A stretch of 16,212 nucleotides of DNA, from contig CALAXO010000013.1 of the NCBI GenBank assembly GCA_937894955.1, forward strand, positions 1 to 16,212. The letters run 5' to 3'. Origin of the DNA: an uncultured Clostridia bacterium. GTDB lineage: Bacteria > Bacillota > Clostridia > Christensenellales > CAG-138. Below are positions 5,517 to 12,955 of the stretch, in pieces. Below the pieces are notes generated by a model. It was not told the origin of the DNA. It saw nothing but the letters and a program-made list of their open reading frames with translations, and ran no database searches. The position numbers and the translations under genes were made by a program. Every line of letters starts with the position of its first letter. The stretch's first letter is position 1.

Positions 5517-6076
5517 TAAGGTGTTTCCTCCTTTATTGATTTCCATGTTCTGATTTTTAACGCATTCCAAGCCAAGTGTGCAAATCGATGCCACTGATTG
5601 TACATGAGTTCTACATTTACCTGCATGTTGTATGGGAGCACACGCTCCAGCATATCTGACACCGCGCCTATCTGCGCAGATGCCGACAGAGCTATTTTAA
5701 CCGTCACCGCAAAATCGGCATTGCTGAAGCTGAGTGTGTATTTATCACTTCCGCAGAGCGATCTGAGCTGCGCGTCCAAGCTGCGCCGTGTGTACGGCAC
5801 ACCATCGCCGTATAATGAAAGCAGCCTGAAACGCCTGCTCTCGAGCGTATCCGCTGTTTGCGGACTTATCCCAAGCATCACCTCACGGCGAGCTATACCT
5901 TTTTCGGTTGCTTCCGTAATAAACTGATCGTCAAAGACATTGTCGAGTTCGCCCCATACAGCCTTCAGTTCCGCATTTTCTGTGTCGGAGATTGCACGGA
6001 ACTCTTCAATTTCGCACAGCATATCCGGCAGATAGCTTTTTACATCCACGCATCTGTTTTTATTGAAATTACGCAC
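5516..6076 (-). CDS. xkdU: Baseplate protein of the XkdU/YmfQ family (DUF2313)
   Basis: This 186-residue protein starts at GTG 6076, overlapping the baseplate J stop by 8 nt. The N-terminus has a helix-rich YLPDMLCEIEEFRAISDTENAEL, then LDNVFDDQFITEATEKGIARREVMLGI, which matches the order seen in XkdU and YmfQ. RRFRLLSLYGDGVPYTRRSLDAQLRSLCG and a C-terminal KIALSASAQIGAVSDMLERVLPYNMQVNVEL follow. In contractile systems this family (equivalent to P2 gpI / Mu gp48) occupies the inner baseplate next to the wedge and helps attach fibres. Its place directly between baseplate J and the first fibre gene is the conserved one. Confidence 0.85.
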   Translation of the reverse strand: MRNFNKNRCVDVKSYLPDMLCEIEEFRAISDTENAELKAVWGELDNVFDDQFITEATEKGIARREVMLGISPQTADTLESRRFRLLSLYGDGVPYTRRSLDAQLRSLCGSDKYTLSFSNADFAVTVKIALSASAQIGAVSDMLERVLPYNMQVNVELMYNQWHRFAHLAWNALKIRTWKSIKEETP

Positions 6077-7148
6077 TTATGTCACCGCACTCCGCTACTG
6101 CGTCCTTATCCAAAACGATGTTCCCCGATTGCCCGACCGCTGCACTTGAATCCGCAGTTGTCAGTCCGGTGTTTGCCACATCTACAACTCCCGGTATTGA
6201 CATTATCCGGTGTTCTATCTGAGACACGCGAACTGTGATGTTTGTTTGACTGTCCCACGCTGAGTTCAGCTCGGACATATAGTCCGTCACCGCTTTTTTG
6301 ATTTGGCGGAAGCAGGAGTCGAGGCTGTATCCTTCCGCAAACGTCACGCTTGTGACAACATTGATACGGGTTTTCGTTACTCCCGCCACCGTAACTACAT
6401 GGTCGATAGGTGCAAGCCCGATTCCGTCTCCATGATTTTCCGTCGGATCAATCACGGATTGCACCCGTTCAATAAGTTCCTCGGACGGAACGCCATAATC
6501 GCTGTCGGTTATTACGAGCTTTACCGTGCCTCCGCCGCTCCACGCACGATAGGGTTTGCATCCGCCAACCCCCGGTATGCCTTTGGTCACGGCAATATAC
6601 TGCGCACGGTTAAACCCGTAAGTTTGGCCTGTAAAGCTTGCAAAATACCGACTTCTCAAGTCTTCCGTCGCTTCTGCATCTTCTCCGTGTACCACGATTT
6701 CGGTAAGCTCCCTGTATGTGAGGCCGTCAATGTACTCAATTGGGATCAGAGCCCCTATATGTTGCGACGGTGCGGACCCCGCAGTTTCGCATTCCATGTA
6801 GAAACTGCCGGCTTTTATTCTTTCGGTGACGATCCAGTTGAACTTGTCACACGAAAATCGTGACCCAATCGGAACGTCGATGTTGAAAGACCCTTTTGCA
6901 GTGGCTACTGTTGCCGGACGTGGCGTAATTCCACGTTCCGCACACCGACGCACGAGATATTTCCGACTCGCTGTGTCAGCAAAGGTTTCGTCTAATACGA
7001 CGTCCATCGCTGCGTATACCATTGCCGTTTCAAAAGCGTTCGGGGCGAGCGCGTCGTATATGATTGACCCCTCTCGCTTATCAAGTTTTTTCGGTACGCG
7101 TGCAAGCTTTTGTGCAAGCAGCGTTTCAAATGTTTTACTTTCGAACAT
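6069..7148 (-). CDS. xkdT: Baseplate J-like wedge protein (XkdT)
   Basis: This 359-residue protein starts at ATG 7148 in a TGATG junction with the gp25-like gene. Recognisable features: RVPKKLDKREGSIIYDALAP near the N-terminus (start of the family), RKYLVRRCAERGITPRPATVATAKG, a beta domain IPIEYIDGLTYRELTEIVVHGEDAEATEDLRSRYFASF (residues about 134-171), PGVGGCKPYRAWSGGGTVKLVITDSD, and a C-terminal DSQTNITVRVSQIEHRIMSIPGVVDVAN. This layout and length fit PF04865 (P2 gpJ / T4 gp6). The protein forms the wedge ring that links the baseplate hub to the peripheral parts and changes conformation when the sheath contracts. Confidence 0.92.
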   Translation of the reverse strand: MFESKTFETLLAQKLARVPKKLDKREGSIIYDALAPNAFETAMVYAAMDVVLDETFADTASRKYLVRRCAERGITPRPATVATAKGSFNIDVPIGSRFSCDKFNWIVTERIKAGSFYMECETAGSAPSQHIGALIPIEYIDGLTYRELTEIVVHGEDAEATEDLRSRYFASFTGQTYGFNRAQYIAVTKGIPGVGGCKPYRAWSGGGTVKLVITDSDYGVPSEELIERVQSVIDPTENHGDGIGLAPIDHVVTVAGVTKTRINVVTSVTFAEGYSLDSCFRQIKKAVTDYMSELNSAWDSQTNITVRVSQIEHRIMSIPGVVDVANTGLTTADSSAAVGQSGNIVLDKDAVAECGDISA

Positions 7149-7540
7149 CAGATTCCCACCTGTTTTTCAGATTGCAAGTCGCCGAGAGTGCTTTTAACTG
7201 TAAATGAAACACTCGCTGCGTCGCTTTTATAATCAAATTCAAAATCCGTCACGTCAATGATGCGGTCATCCTGCAGCAAAGCCTCAGTTATCCGTCTTTG
7301 TATTTCTGAAAAAGCATATTCCTTCGGCTTCCCAATGAGATCCGCAGCCTCGAATCCGTACCGCCATGAGTAGATTTCATGGGCGTACCGCTCAATGCCG
7401 AGCGCAAGATACACCGACTGTTCCAGTGCTGCCAAGCCGTCGGCAAGTCCCGTCACGCAACCGCGTTCAAAGTCCACAGAGTAGGTCTGTCCTGATTGCA
7501 GTGTTTGTTCTATGCTTGGAATACTACTGTTTGGTATCAC
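7148..7540 (-). CDS. xkdS: Baseplate wedge protein XkdS (DUF2634, gp25-like)
   Basis: This 130-residue protein starts at GTG 7540 (GTGA overlap), preceded by GGAAGGGGGAAAAC. The core is SVYLALGIERYAHEIYSWRYGFEAADLIGKP (residues 42-72), which matches the DUF2634 pattern in which an ERY...IYSW.YG.E..DLIG segment follows an N-terminal extended arm. The second half is a ferredoxin-like beta region, DRIIDVTDFEFDYKSDAASVSFTVKST. It corresponds to T4 gp25/GpW family wedge components, which nucleate sheath polymerisation at the baseplate. Its position immediately before baseplate J is invariant in this phage type. Confidence 0.88.
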   Translation of the reverse strand: MIPNSSIPSIEQTLQSGQTYSVDFERGCVTGLADGLAALEQSVYLALGIERYAHEIYSWRYGFEAADLIGKPKEYAFSEIQRRITEALLQDDRIIDVTDFEFDYKSDAASVSFTVKSTLGDLQSEKQVGI

Positions 7541-7863
7541 GTTTTCCCCCTTCCCAGCAGCAGGTATCGCTGCCCTCCGTTCGTGCGAAGTAAAATCACA
7601 CTATCCCCTGCATTGAATCTCGCAAGACTGTTTTCTCGAACGATCAGTCCGTGCGCACCGGCATCGTCCAAACGCTCGGTTTCGACACCAAACCCGCCGC
7701 CTGCGGGGACAATGATTTGCGCGGATGTGAGCGTCAATTTAGGGTCTAATCTTACACGTAGAGGAGTGACGCTTTCGATGCTGCCATTAACGATTGCAAC
7801 GGGCTTGCCCGCTTCTACCGCTTCTACGGCTGCGCGTTTAACTGCTGCGAGGAAACCTGTCAT
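7537..7863 (-). CDS. DUF2577-family baseplate protein (XkdR/YqbR-like)
   Basis: I use ATG 7863, one base after the XkdQ stop (TGATATG), giving 108 residues. GTG 7884 and TTG 7875 are in-frame alternatives, and AAGGGG at 7884-7889 is best spaced for TTG 7875, so the start is uncertain by up to 7 codons. The protein has an N-terminal helix (GFLAAVKRAAVEAVEAGKPV), then a small OB-like beta-barrel (AIVNGSIESVTPLRVRLDPKLTLTSAQIIVP), and a terminal SLARFNAGDSVILLRTNGGQRYLLLGR segment characteristic of DUF2577. In the PBSX order this gene sits between XkdQ and XkdS. OB-type barrels in this place form part of the baseplate hub or spike. Confidence 0.8.
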   Translation of the reverse strand: MTGFLAAVKRAAVEAVEAGKPVAIVNGSIESVTPLRVRLDPKLTLTSAQIIVPAGGGFGVETERLDDAGAHGLIVRENSLARFNAGDSVILLRTNGGQRYLLLGRGKT

Positions 7864-7864
7864 A

Positions 7865-8824
7865 TCAGGACACAAATGTACCACCCCTTAACTTCAAATC
7901 CATCAAGTGCTGACCGTCTTTGAACCGATGCGTCACCTTTTCGACCAGCATGTAGCCCTGAACACTGATATCGTCAAAGCTCAATTGCACCACAACGGAC
8001 GACCCCGCGCGCACACGCAGATCGCCCAGTGCATCGGACACGGAGAGATTGCGGGTCTTTTGATTATACAGACCCAGCAGAGCATCTGCTTTTTTCGCGC
8101 CCGATGCCGCGCTTTCCACAGTATCTGTGTACTGTAGCAACCCCCATCTGTTGATATTTGAGCCGTCTTTCGCTATAAATATCCGCCGCTTGTCACCGTT
8201 TTCACAAACAACTTTAATTTGATTGTAGGTCTGCGTATCAATGGAACTCGTATACGCATAATCTCCTGCAGTCCCCGCATTTACAACTAAGTTCAGTTTC
8301 ATGCTTTCCGCGTCTCGCAGAGTGATCGCGCCGACGTCATCATAAAGCACATACAGTTTTGTTTCCGCTTTCAAAGTTTCGTCAAGAGCGCTTTGCACTA
8401 TGTCAAAAAGTGATACATTATCCTCGGTTCTGCTCGGTATCACATAGTGTGTATCCGCAATTGTTCCGACATGCAGCCGGAAATCATCGGCAATCATCCG
8501 AATTACCTCGCCCGCCGTCTTATTCGTGTAAACATAAGTATCTTTGTTTTTAAAGTATCGGAGCTGATCGTATGCCGTCACGTCAAGAAGCTGCCTGCTG
8601 CGCCCGCTGCTCGATTTTGTAAATACAAAGCCGTAAAAAAGTTCCGTGCCGTCCACCGCAAGCTTAACCGCATCGCCTTCTTCTACTTTCAGCACCTCAT
8701 CCCGCACTACACAGAACCTCAGCTTGCCGGGGCTGCCTTTTCTGTCCCATTCCAGAGTTACTCCGTCTTCAACCGCCGGGTAATAGAGTGTGCTGCTGTT
8801 TCCGATTATTAAATCAATCTTCAT
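7865..8824 (-). CDS. xkdQ: Baseplate hub protein XkdQ (gpD/gp27-like)
   Basis: The start is ATG 8824 (MKIDLIIGNSSTLYYPAVED), in an ATGA overlap with the LysM gene, giving 319 residues. An upstream in-frame start at 8863 is inside the previous gene and less likely. The N-terminal third is a beta-barrel (VTLEWDRKGSPGKLRFCVVRD, EGDAVKLAVDGTELFYGFVF). AYDQLRYFKNKDTYVYTNKTAGEVIRMIADDF is the family signature. A middle domain (LFDIVQSALDETLKAETKLYVLYDDVGAITLRD) and a C-terminal barrel (LRVRAGSSVVVQLSFDDISVQGYMLVEKVTHRFKDGQHLMDLKL) follow. The family forms the trimeric hub at the tube tip, on which the spike assembles. Confidence 0.9.
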   Translation of the reverse strand: MKIDLIIGNSSTLYYPAVEDGVTLEWDRKGSPGKLRFCVVRDEVLKVEEGDAVKLAVDGTELFYGFVFTKSSSGRSRQLLDVTAYDQLRYFKNKDTYVYTNKTAGEVIRMIADDFRLHVGTIADTHYVIPSRTEDNVSLFDIVQSALDETLKAETKLYVLYDDVGAITLRDAESMKLNLVVNAGTAGDYAYTSSIDTQTYNQIKVVCENGDKRRIFIAKDGSNINRWGLLQYTDTVESAASGAKKADALLGLYNQKTRNLSVSDALGDLRVRAGSSVVVQLSFDDISVQGYMLVEKVTHRFKDGQHLMDLKLRGGTFVS

Positions 8825-9501
8825 GGTATGATTAACTCCTGCCCGGGATAAACGGTGTACCAAGGATTGCCCGTCCGGTCATTGGCTGTATCCATGAGCA
8901 CCTTGTTTGCATAGTACAGATCCTTGTATTTTGCGCCGTCACCCATAAATTTTTTTGCAATTCCCCAAAGACATTCTCCGTTTGTCACATTATGTCTGCT
9001 CCCGTTCGGCCTGTCCGGGGTTTCTCTCGGTTGATCAACGCTCACCGCATAGCCGCCGTCAGCAGTCTCTTCCACTGTCAGCAGCTTCGTTGCATACGGC
9101 CTATACTGCTTTAACTTCACCGATACGGTTATGTCCGGTCCCGTTTCTGCTTTTTCGGACACCTCATAGTCCTCAAGACTTACGAGCATATTCGTATCGA
9201 ACAGCCGCCTCCCGTTCGGTGATATACGGCTGACGATGAATCGAAACGGGACGCGCCCGGTCATAAGCCGTTCAAGCTTTGCAAGATAATATTCCGGCCG
9301 ACGATACTCCCCGCAAAAGCTATAGCCTTCCGACATCGGCAGGAGGAAGTCGAAATTGATTTCCGTAAGTCCGGGTATCTTCAGAAGATTAATCTCGCCG
9401 TCGTTTATAAGCGTCAATGTCTTATTTGCACCCCTTATTTTCAGGTTTAGCGCACCCGGGGCAACCGGAAGCTCCGTCTCATCAATATAAAACCTGTACA
9501 T
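8821..9501 (-). CDS. xkdP: LysM-containing tail protein XkdP
   Basis: This 226-residue protein starts at ATG 9501, sharing a TAATG with the tape measure stop. Residues 1-110 are a beta-rich tail-tube-like domain (LPVAPGALNLKIRG, LIKDGE-like NDGEINLLKIPGLTEINFDFLLP, GRVPFRFIVSR). A charged linker follows, then a LysM-type domain at about 168-226 with HNVTNGECLWGIAKKFMGDG, YKDLYYANK and YTVYPGQELIIP. XkdP-like proteins join tube, hub and tape measure at the proximal baseplate. The LysM domain probably serves assembly or contacts cell wall as the tail penetrates. Order and length match PBSX XkdP. Confidence 0.9.
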   Translation of the reverse strand: MYRFYIDETELPVAPGALNLKIRGANKTLTLINDGEINLLKIPGLTEINFDFLLPMSEGYSFCGEYRRPEYYLAKLERLMTGRVPFRFIVSRISPNGRRLFDTNMLVSLEDYEVSEKAETGPDITVSVKLKQYRPYATKLLTVEETADGGYAVSVDQPRETPDRPNGSRHNVTNGECLWGIAKKFMGDGAKYKDLYYANKVLMDTANDRTGNPWYTVYPGQELIIP

Positions 9502-11810
9502 TACTCATGCACCCCCTCTGCGGCTACGGCCAAAGCTTCCTTGAACCCTTCAACCCAAGTATCTAACACTCCGTCCAAATCCATTTCCGAACTTATGCTG
9601 TTGCTCATCCCGGACATATCGATTTTCACCTCAGCGGTCGTAAATCGGTTAATTGCTTCACGCTCCGCTATGTCGCGCAGGTATGTAAGCTCCTCATTGC
9701 TTTTTCCTGTATTTTCGGCAATGCACCCCGTGTTGTCGGCAATGCCCGCTGCATCCTTGCCTATGTCATCCAAAGTCCATGCATAGTTGTACCCGGCTCC
9801 CGTATCTCCGAAGCCCATGCCGCCGGTACTGTCCATTCCACCCGTGCCGAAATCTCCGAACATGCTGGCAAACGCACCCTTTAGCGAGTCTTTGATGTTT
9901 CGCCCCACTTCTGCGCCGGCATTATAGGCGCTCGAGCCCCATCCGTCTTGAAACACATCGTTAGTCTGCATACCGCTGTTCCAGCCTTTACCGAAGTCCA
10001 CATTTTTCGTGCCGAAGGCGTCTCCGACGCTGCCGTACGAAAAGGTGTTGAACCCTTCATTCCATGCATCCTCAACACTCGCATAGCTTTCTTTTTTGCT
10101 GTTGAGCTCATCGATTTTCCGTGCCGCAAAGTCCAGCCCGGACGTATCAATATTTAAGCCCATCCAGCCAAGCACGGCGTTTGCCATCTCCGCAAGCCCT
10201 TTCAAGCCCTGCGTAATCACATTCACCATGCTCCAAAAACCCTGCTGTACAAATATCCACGCGTTGTTGAATGCCACGCCTACATTGCCCAAACAAATCT
10301 TGAATGCGTTCCAAATGCCGATTCCGAGGTTTGCGAACCAGAATCCGATATTCTTGATTATCTGCCATATTGCAAGCCCAAGGTTTGCAAACCAAAGACC
10401 TATATTTTTAATACTGTTCCATATCGCCACGGCGACATTTGCGATCCATAAGCCGACATTCTTAAACAGTGCTCCGAGCCAGTATACCGCGCCGACGACC
10501 TGCTCGTAGAATATTGCAACAAGCACGATAAGCACAATGACGAGAGCAATTATCCATGTAATGGGGCAGGCCCATATTGCTGTGTTAAGTCCGTATTGTG
10601 CTGCTGTTGCGGCAAAAGTTGTACCCGTCTGCAATGCCGTTGCGGCCGCAAAAAATCCCCTCGCTGCCGCCGCCGCAATATCTACTGCCCTAACCGCGAA
10701 TACAGCCGTTTTGTACAGCATCAGCGCCGCCACAATGCCCAGTATGACGGGCTTGATCCAGATCCAATTATCCACTATGAAGCTATACACGGCGCATACG
10801 CCGTCAAAGACTGCCGCCAGTGCCACGGCCATAACAGAAAATGCTTTTAGCAGCCCGTTTACGGTCCGCTGTACCCTTTCACTATTGGCGAGCTGGTTAA
10901 TCTTTGCAAGAACCGGATCCAACGCTTTAACTGCTCTGTTTTTCATCGATGTCCATATATCGCTCCAGGTTTTGGGCATACTTTCAAATTTGTCGTTGGT
11001 TTCGTCCGCACAAGCGAACATTGCCGCCTTTACTATGTCCGCAGTAATCTTTCCGTCAGCAGCCATCTCTTTGAGCTGCCCTTTCGGTACATCAAGATAC
11101 TTTGCGATTGCTTGGATTATATTTGGTGCCTGCTCCAAGATGCTGTTGTACTCCTCACCACGGAGCACACCGGAGCCCATAGCCTGCGTGAGCTGCAGCA
11201 TGGCGGAGTCAATGCCCTGCGCGGAGGTGCCTGCAATTTTAAACTGCTTGTTTACCTGCTCCATAAAGGCAATGATCTCTTGATTGCTGCCGAACGCGTC
11301 ACCGGCCATAAGACCTAACTTCGCAACCGCGTCGGCCGTTGCCAGATACGCGCCCCTCGAGCGCTGTGCCGAAGCATAGATTAAGTCATTAAGCTCTGCG
11401 GTAGTTTGCAGTCCGTCGTTCATCATGGACAGCCTTGCATCGGTCTGCGTCAGTGTGTCCGACAAGCTAACCGTGCCGGATAATCCCTTCATGCCGAGAT
11501 ATGCTGAAGCAATGCCCTTGATTTTTCCAAGCAGGCCGTTTGCACCTGAGGTTCCGCGGCTCAGTTGTTGGTTCAGTTTGTTTTGTTGACTGTTGCAATC
11601 TCTATAGCTCTCTTCCAGCTCGTTCAAGGCCGCATCCGCTGCCTCGAATTCACGGCGTGCGGCGGCGATGTTTGCTGTGTCGAAGCTTCTGCCGGATGCA
11701 CGCTGCACGGCATCAAAGCTGTCAAGCACCAACCCCATCGCTTTATTGATACGGCTCAGAACCTTGGACATTTGATCGTTGAGTACCAGGGATGACTGCA
11801 CTCTACCCAT
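9501..11810 (-). CDS. Tape measure protein
   Basis: This 769-residue protein starts at ATG 11810, preceded by a near-perfect AGGAGGTG. Residues about 10-100 are helical and coiled-coil (SFDTANIAAARREFEAADAALNELEESY). Residues about 115-310 form the tape-measure N-terminal domain (TIGR02675 type): DTLTQTDARLSMM, LATADAVAKLGLMAGDAF, QLTQAMGSGVLRGEEYNSI, PKTWSDIWTSMKNRAVKALDP. Hydrophobic segments lie near 324-346, 351-375 and 415-435. They are followed by a Trp-rich triple repeat (449-502) and a Gly-rich C-terminal region. It sets tail length and is ejected ahead of DNA, the hydrophobic part probably contacting the membrane. At about 1.5 angstrom per residue the length predicts a tail of roughly 110 nm; that figure is a rule-of-thumb estimate. 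Upstream it follows the chaperone frameshift pair, as in most tailed phages. Confidence 0.93.
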   Translation of the reverse strand: MGRVQSSLVLNDQMSKVLSRINKAMGLVLDSFDAVQRASGRSFDTANIAAARREFEAADAALNELEESYRDCNSQQNKLNQQLSRGTSGANGLLGKIKGIASAYLGMKGLSGTVSLSDTLTQTDARLSMMNDGLQTTAELNDLIYASAQRSRGAYLATADAVAKLGLMAGDAFGSNQEIIAFMEQVNKQFKIAGTSAQGIDSAMLQLTQAMGSGVLRGEEYNSILEQAPNIIQAIAKYLDVPKGQLKEMAADGKITADIVKAAMFACADETNDKFESMPKTWSDIWTSMKNRAVKALDPVLAKINQLANSERVQRTVNGLLKAFSVMAVALAAVFDGVCAVYSFIVDNWIWIKPVILGIVAALMLYKTAVFAVRAVDIAAAAARGFFAAATALQTGTTFAATAAQYGLNTAIWACPITWIIALVIVLIVLVAIFYEQVVGAVYWLGALFKNVGLWIANVAVAIWNSIKNIGLWFANLGLAIWQIIKNIGFWFANLGIGIWNAFKICLGNVGVAFNNAWIFVQQGFWSMVNVITQGLKGLAEMANAVLGWMGLNIDTSGLDFAARKIDELNSKKESYASVEDAWNEGFNTFSYGSVGDAFGTKNVDFGKGWNSGMQTNDVFQDGWGSSAYNAGAEVGRNIKDSLKGAFASMFGDFGTGGMDSTGGMGFGDTGAGYNYAWTLDDIGKDAAGIADNTGCIAENTGKSNEELTYLRDIAEREAINRFTTAEVKIDMSGMSNSISSEMDLDGVLDTWVEGFKEALAVAAEGVHE
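10305..10466 (-). repeat. Three 18-residue Trp-rich tandem repeats in the tape measure
   Basis: Residues 449-466 (FKNVGLWIANVAVAIWNS), 467-484 (IKNIGLWFANLGLAIWQI) and 485-502 (IKNIGFWFANLGIGIWNA) are tandem copies, with a degenerate fourth (FKICLGNVGVAFNNAWIF). Eighteen residues is exactly five alpha-helical turns, so Trp and Phe residues would lie along one face of a membrane-active or bundling helix. The DNA copies have diverged at many positions, so this is an old duplication kept by selection. Confidence 0.8.
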
Positions 11811-11824
11811 ATACGGCGCACCTC

Positions 11825-12010
11825 CTATCTCCGTTTTTTCGCTTTTCTTTTGGCTTGCTCCGCCTCTTTCTTTTCATTCTCAACCCGAACATCAATGGCA
11901 GCCGTAACAAAAGCGCGTTCATACGGATCGAGGTTCAAAAACAAAGACGGCAGCAAGTGAAATTTGTGGAGGGCGTAGTAGGCATAATTTGCCTCTTCAT
12001 CGCCCCCCAA
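11825..12010 (-). CDS. Minus-one-frame extension of the tail assembly chaperone
   Basis: This 61-codon frame (GGDEEANYAYYALHKFHLLP onward) lies in the -1 frame relative to the gene before it. Its only nearby initiator is TTG 12010, with no ribosome binding site, so it is best read as the C-terminal half of a frameshifted protein. A -1 slip at 12016-12022 joins it to the 142-residue chaperone through CTG ATA, giving a 205-residue product spanning 12441-11825. The content, LNLDPYERAFVTAAIDVRVENEKKEAE then a very basic tail, resembles the small protein encoded between XkdN and the tape measure in clostridial phages. The longer form would bind the tape measure while the short form coats it. Stop is TAG at 11825-11827. 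Confidence 0.8.
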   Translation of the reverse strand: MGGDEEANYAYYALHKFHLLPSLFLNLDPYERAFVTAAIDVRVENEKKEAEQAKRKAKKRR

Positions 12011-12022
12011 TATCAGTTTTTT
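11967..12022 (-). promoter_or_regulatory. Programmed -1 ribosomal frameshift site
   Basis: The slippery heptamer A AAA AAC occupies 12022-12016, in the correct phase (GCA AAA AAC), and the zero-frame stop TGA follows at once. After a 6-nt spacer, UGGGGGGCG (12009-12001) pairs with CGCCCUCCA (11975-11967) in a 9-bp stem with one G-U pair. Its loop contains a second hairpin, AGGCA (11994-11990) with TGCCT (11984-11980) around AATTA. Heptamer, spacer length and stem all match canonical -1 signals, and the downstream open frame is in the -1 phase. Confidence 0.88.
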
Positions 12023-12441
12023 GCCTCGTCAACGATTTCTCCGTCGGTCGTGAAGCCGCAAAGCTCCGTGATCGCAATAATGAGATCGTCAAACTCGGCC
12101 GGAGTCAGCATGATTCCGACGAGCTGCTCCGCGCTCAGCACACCGTAGCTGCTCTGAAGCTCGGTGTTGCTGAGGTCGGGAAATACAACGCACCGTGCGG
12201 CAAGTTTTGCCTGATACTGCGCTGTATCCAACTCTTGAGTGTACTGCCCGCGCTTTCCATTAACCGGAATGCTGCGCAGACTGTCTCTGCGGAGCTTTTG
12301 GTTTTCCGCCGCCGTAATGCAGGTGATTTCCCACTCCATTGCTTCGCCGTTTTCATCCGTGAAGCGCTTGGAGAGGGGAAAGCTGCGGTTGTCAACCTTT
12401 TTTGCGTTCTGCGCCAAAAATGCGCTTAGTGACTTTGCCAT
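12013..12441 (-). CDS. xkdN: Tail assembly chaperone XkdN, short form
   Basis: This 142-residue protein starts at ATG 12441 with CGGGAGGAACGC upstream. Sequence landmarks: N-terminal KSLSAFLAQNAKKVDNRSFPLSKRF, then EWEITCITAAENQKLRRDSL, a tube-binding-like middle, and LQSSYGVLSAEQLVGIMLTPAEFDDLIIAITELCGF near the C-terminus, as in XkdN-family (YqbN) proteins. Sited between tube and tape measure, it should act in the cytoplasm, keeping the tape measure soluble and recruiting tube subunits without entering the virion. It ends EIVDEAKN at a TGA directly after a slippery heptamer, so a fraction of ribosomes should continue in the -1 frame to make a 205-residue form. Confidence 0.88.
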   Translation of the reverse strand: MAKSLSAFLAQNAKKVDNRSFPLSKRFTDENGEAMEWEITCITAAENQKLRRDSLRSIPVNGKRGQYTQELDTAQYQAKLAARCVVFPDLSNTELQSSYGVLSAEQLVGIMLTPAEFDDLIIAITELCGFTTDGEIVDEAKN

Positions 12442-12464
12442 AAAGCGTTCCTCCCGTTTCTGTT

Positions 12465-12941
12465 TTACATATAGCTCGGATTGCTGTGTTTTTCCGGTCT
12501 GGTGTAACCGCCGGCATACCCGCTGATTTCCTGCTCGATGAAGTCGTCCTCCGATCCCGCCATGGAAAGCAGCACATCCCCGTCGAGCACGCAGTCATTA
12601 TAGATTTTCGTGCTGCGTCCGATGGACGTGGCCGGGTCATCGTTAGATACCTGAATTGTGAACGTCGGCATGACTCCCGTCCTTATGAACGTATCAACCA
12701 CGTCATCAAAAATTTCGGTGCATTTGTATATCGTCATTGTAAACGAAAGTTCGGCAGTCGTGGGTTTCTTCCCCATGATCACGCTGCCCATGCGCGGCAC
12801 ATCCTGCGTTGATATATTCACCTTTCCTTCAAAGTCCTTGCACATCAGCATTGCATGCCTTTGAGTTCCGAGCGTTACAAACACCTCTGCAAATTTAGCG
12901 ACAGGGGCGTCATTAGTCGCCATGGTTCTGTTTTTATCCAT
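12465..12941 (-). CDS. xkdM: Contractile tail tube protein (XkdM)
   Basis: This 158-residue protein starts at ATG 12941, with GGGAGGATACGCGT upstream. An in-frame ATG six codons on (MATNDAPVAKFAEVFVTLG) is a weaker alternative. Family features: KFAEVFVTLGTQRHAML, FEGKVNISTQDVPRMGSVIMGKKP, TAELSFTMTIYKCTEIFDDVVDTFIRTGVMPTFTIQVSN, and a C-terminal KIYNDCVLDGDVLLSMAGSEDDFIEQEISGYAGGYTRPE. The predicted beta-barrel polymerises into hexameric rings that form the inner tube driven through the envelope. The 158-residue length is close to PBSX XkdM. It lies right after the sheath, the usual order. Confidence 0.92.
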   Translation of the reverse strand: MDKNRTMATNDAPVAKFAEVFVTLGTQRHAMLMCKDFEGKVNISTQDVPRMGSVIMGKKPTTAELSFTMTIYKCTEIFDDVVDTFIRTGVMPTFTIQVSNDDPATSIGRSTKIYNDCVLDGDVLLSMAGSEDDFIEQEISGYAGGYTRPEKHSNPSYM

Positions 12942-12955
12942 ACGCGTATCCTCCC

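Noticed and set aside
10537..11283. Long plus-strand frame of 248 codons opposite the tape measure gene
   Set aside because: It is antisense to a clearly recognised tape measure domain, begins without a ribosome binding site and has no recognisable domain. Balanced base composition makes such antisense frames common.
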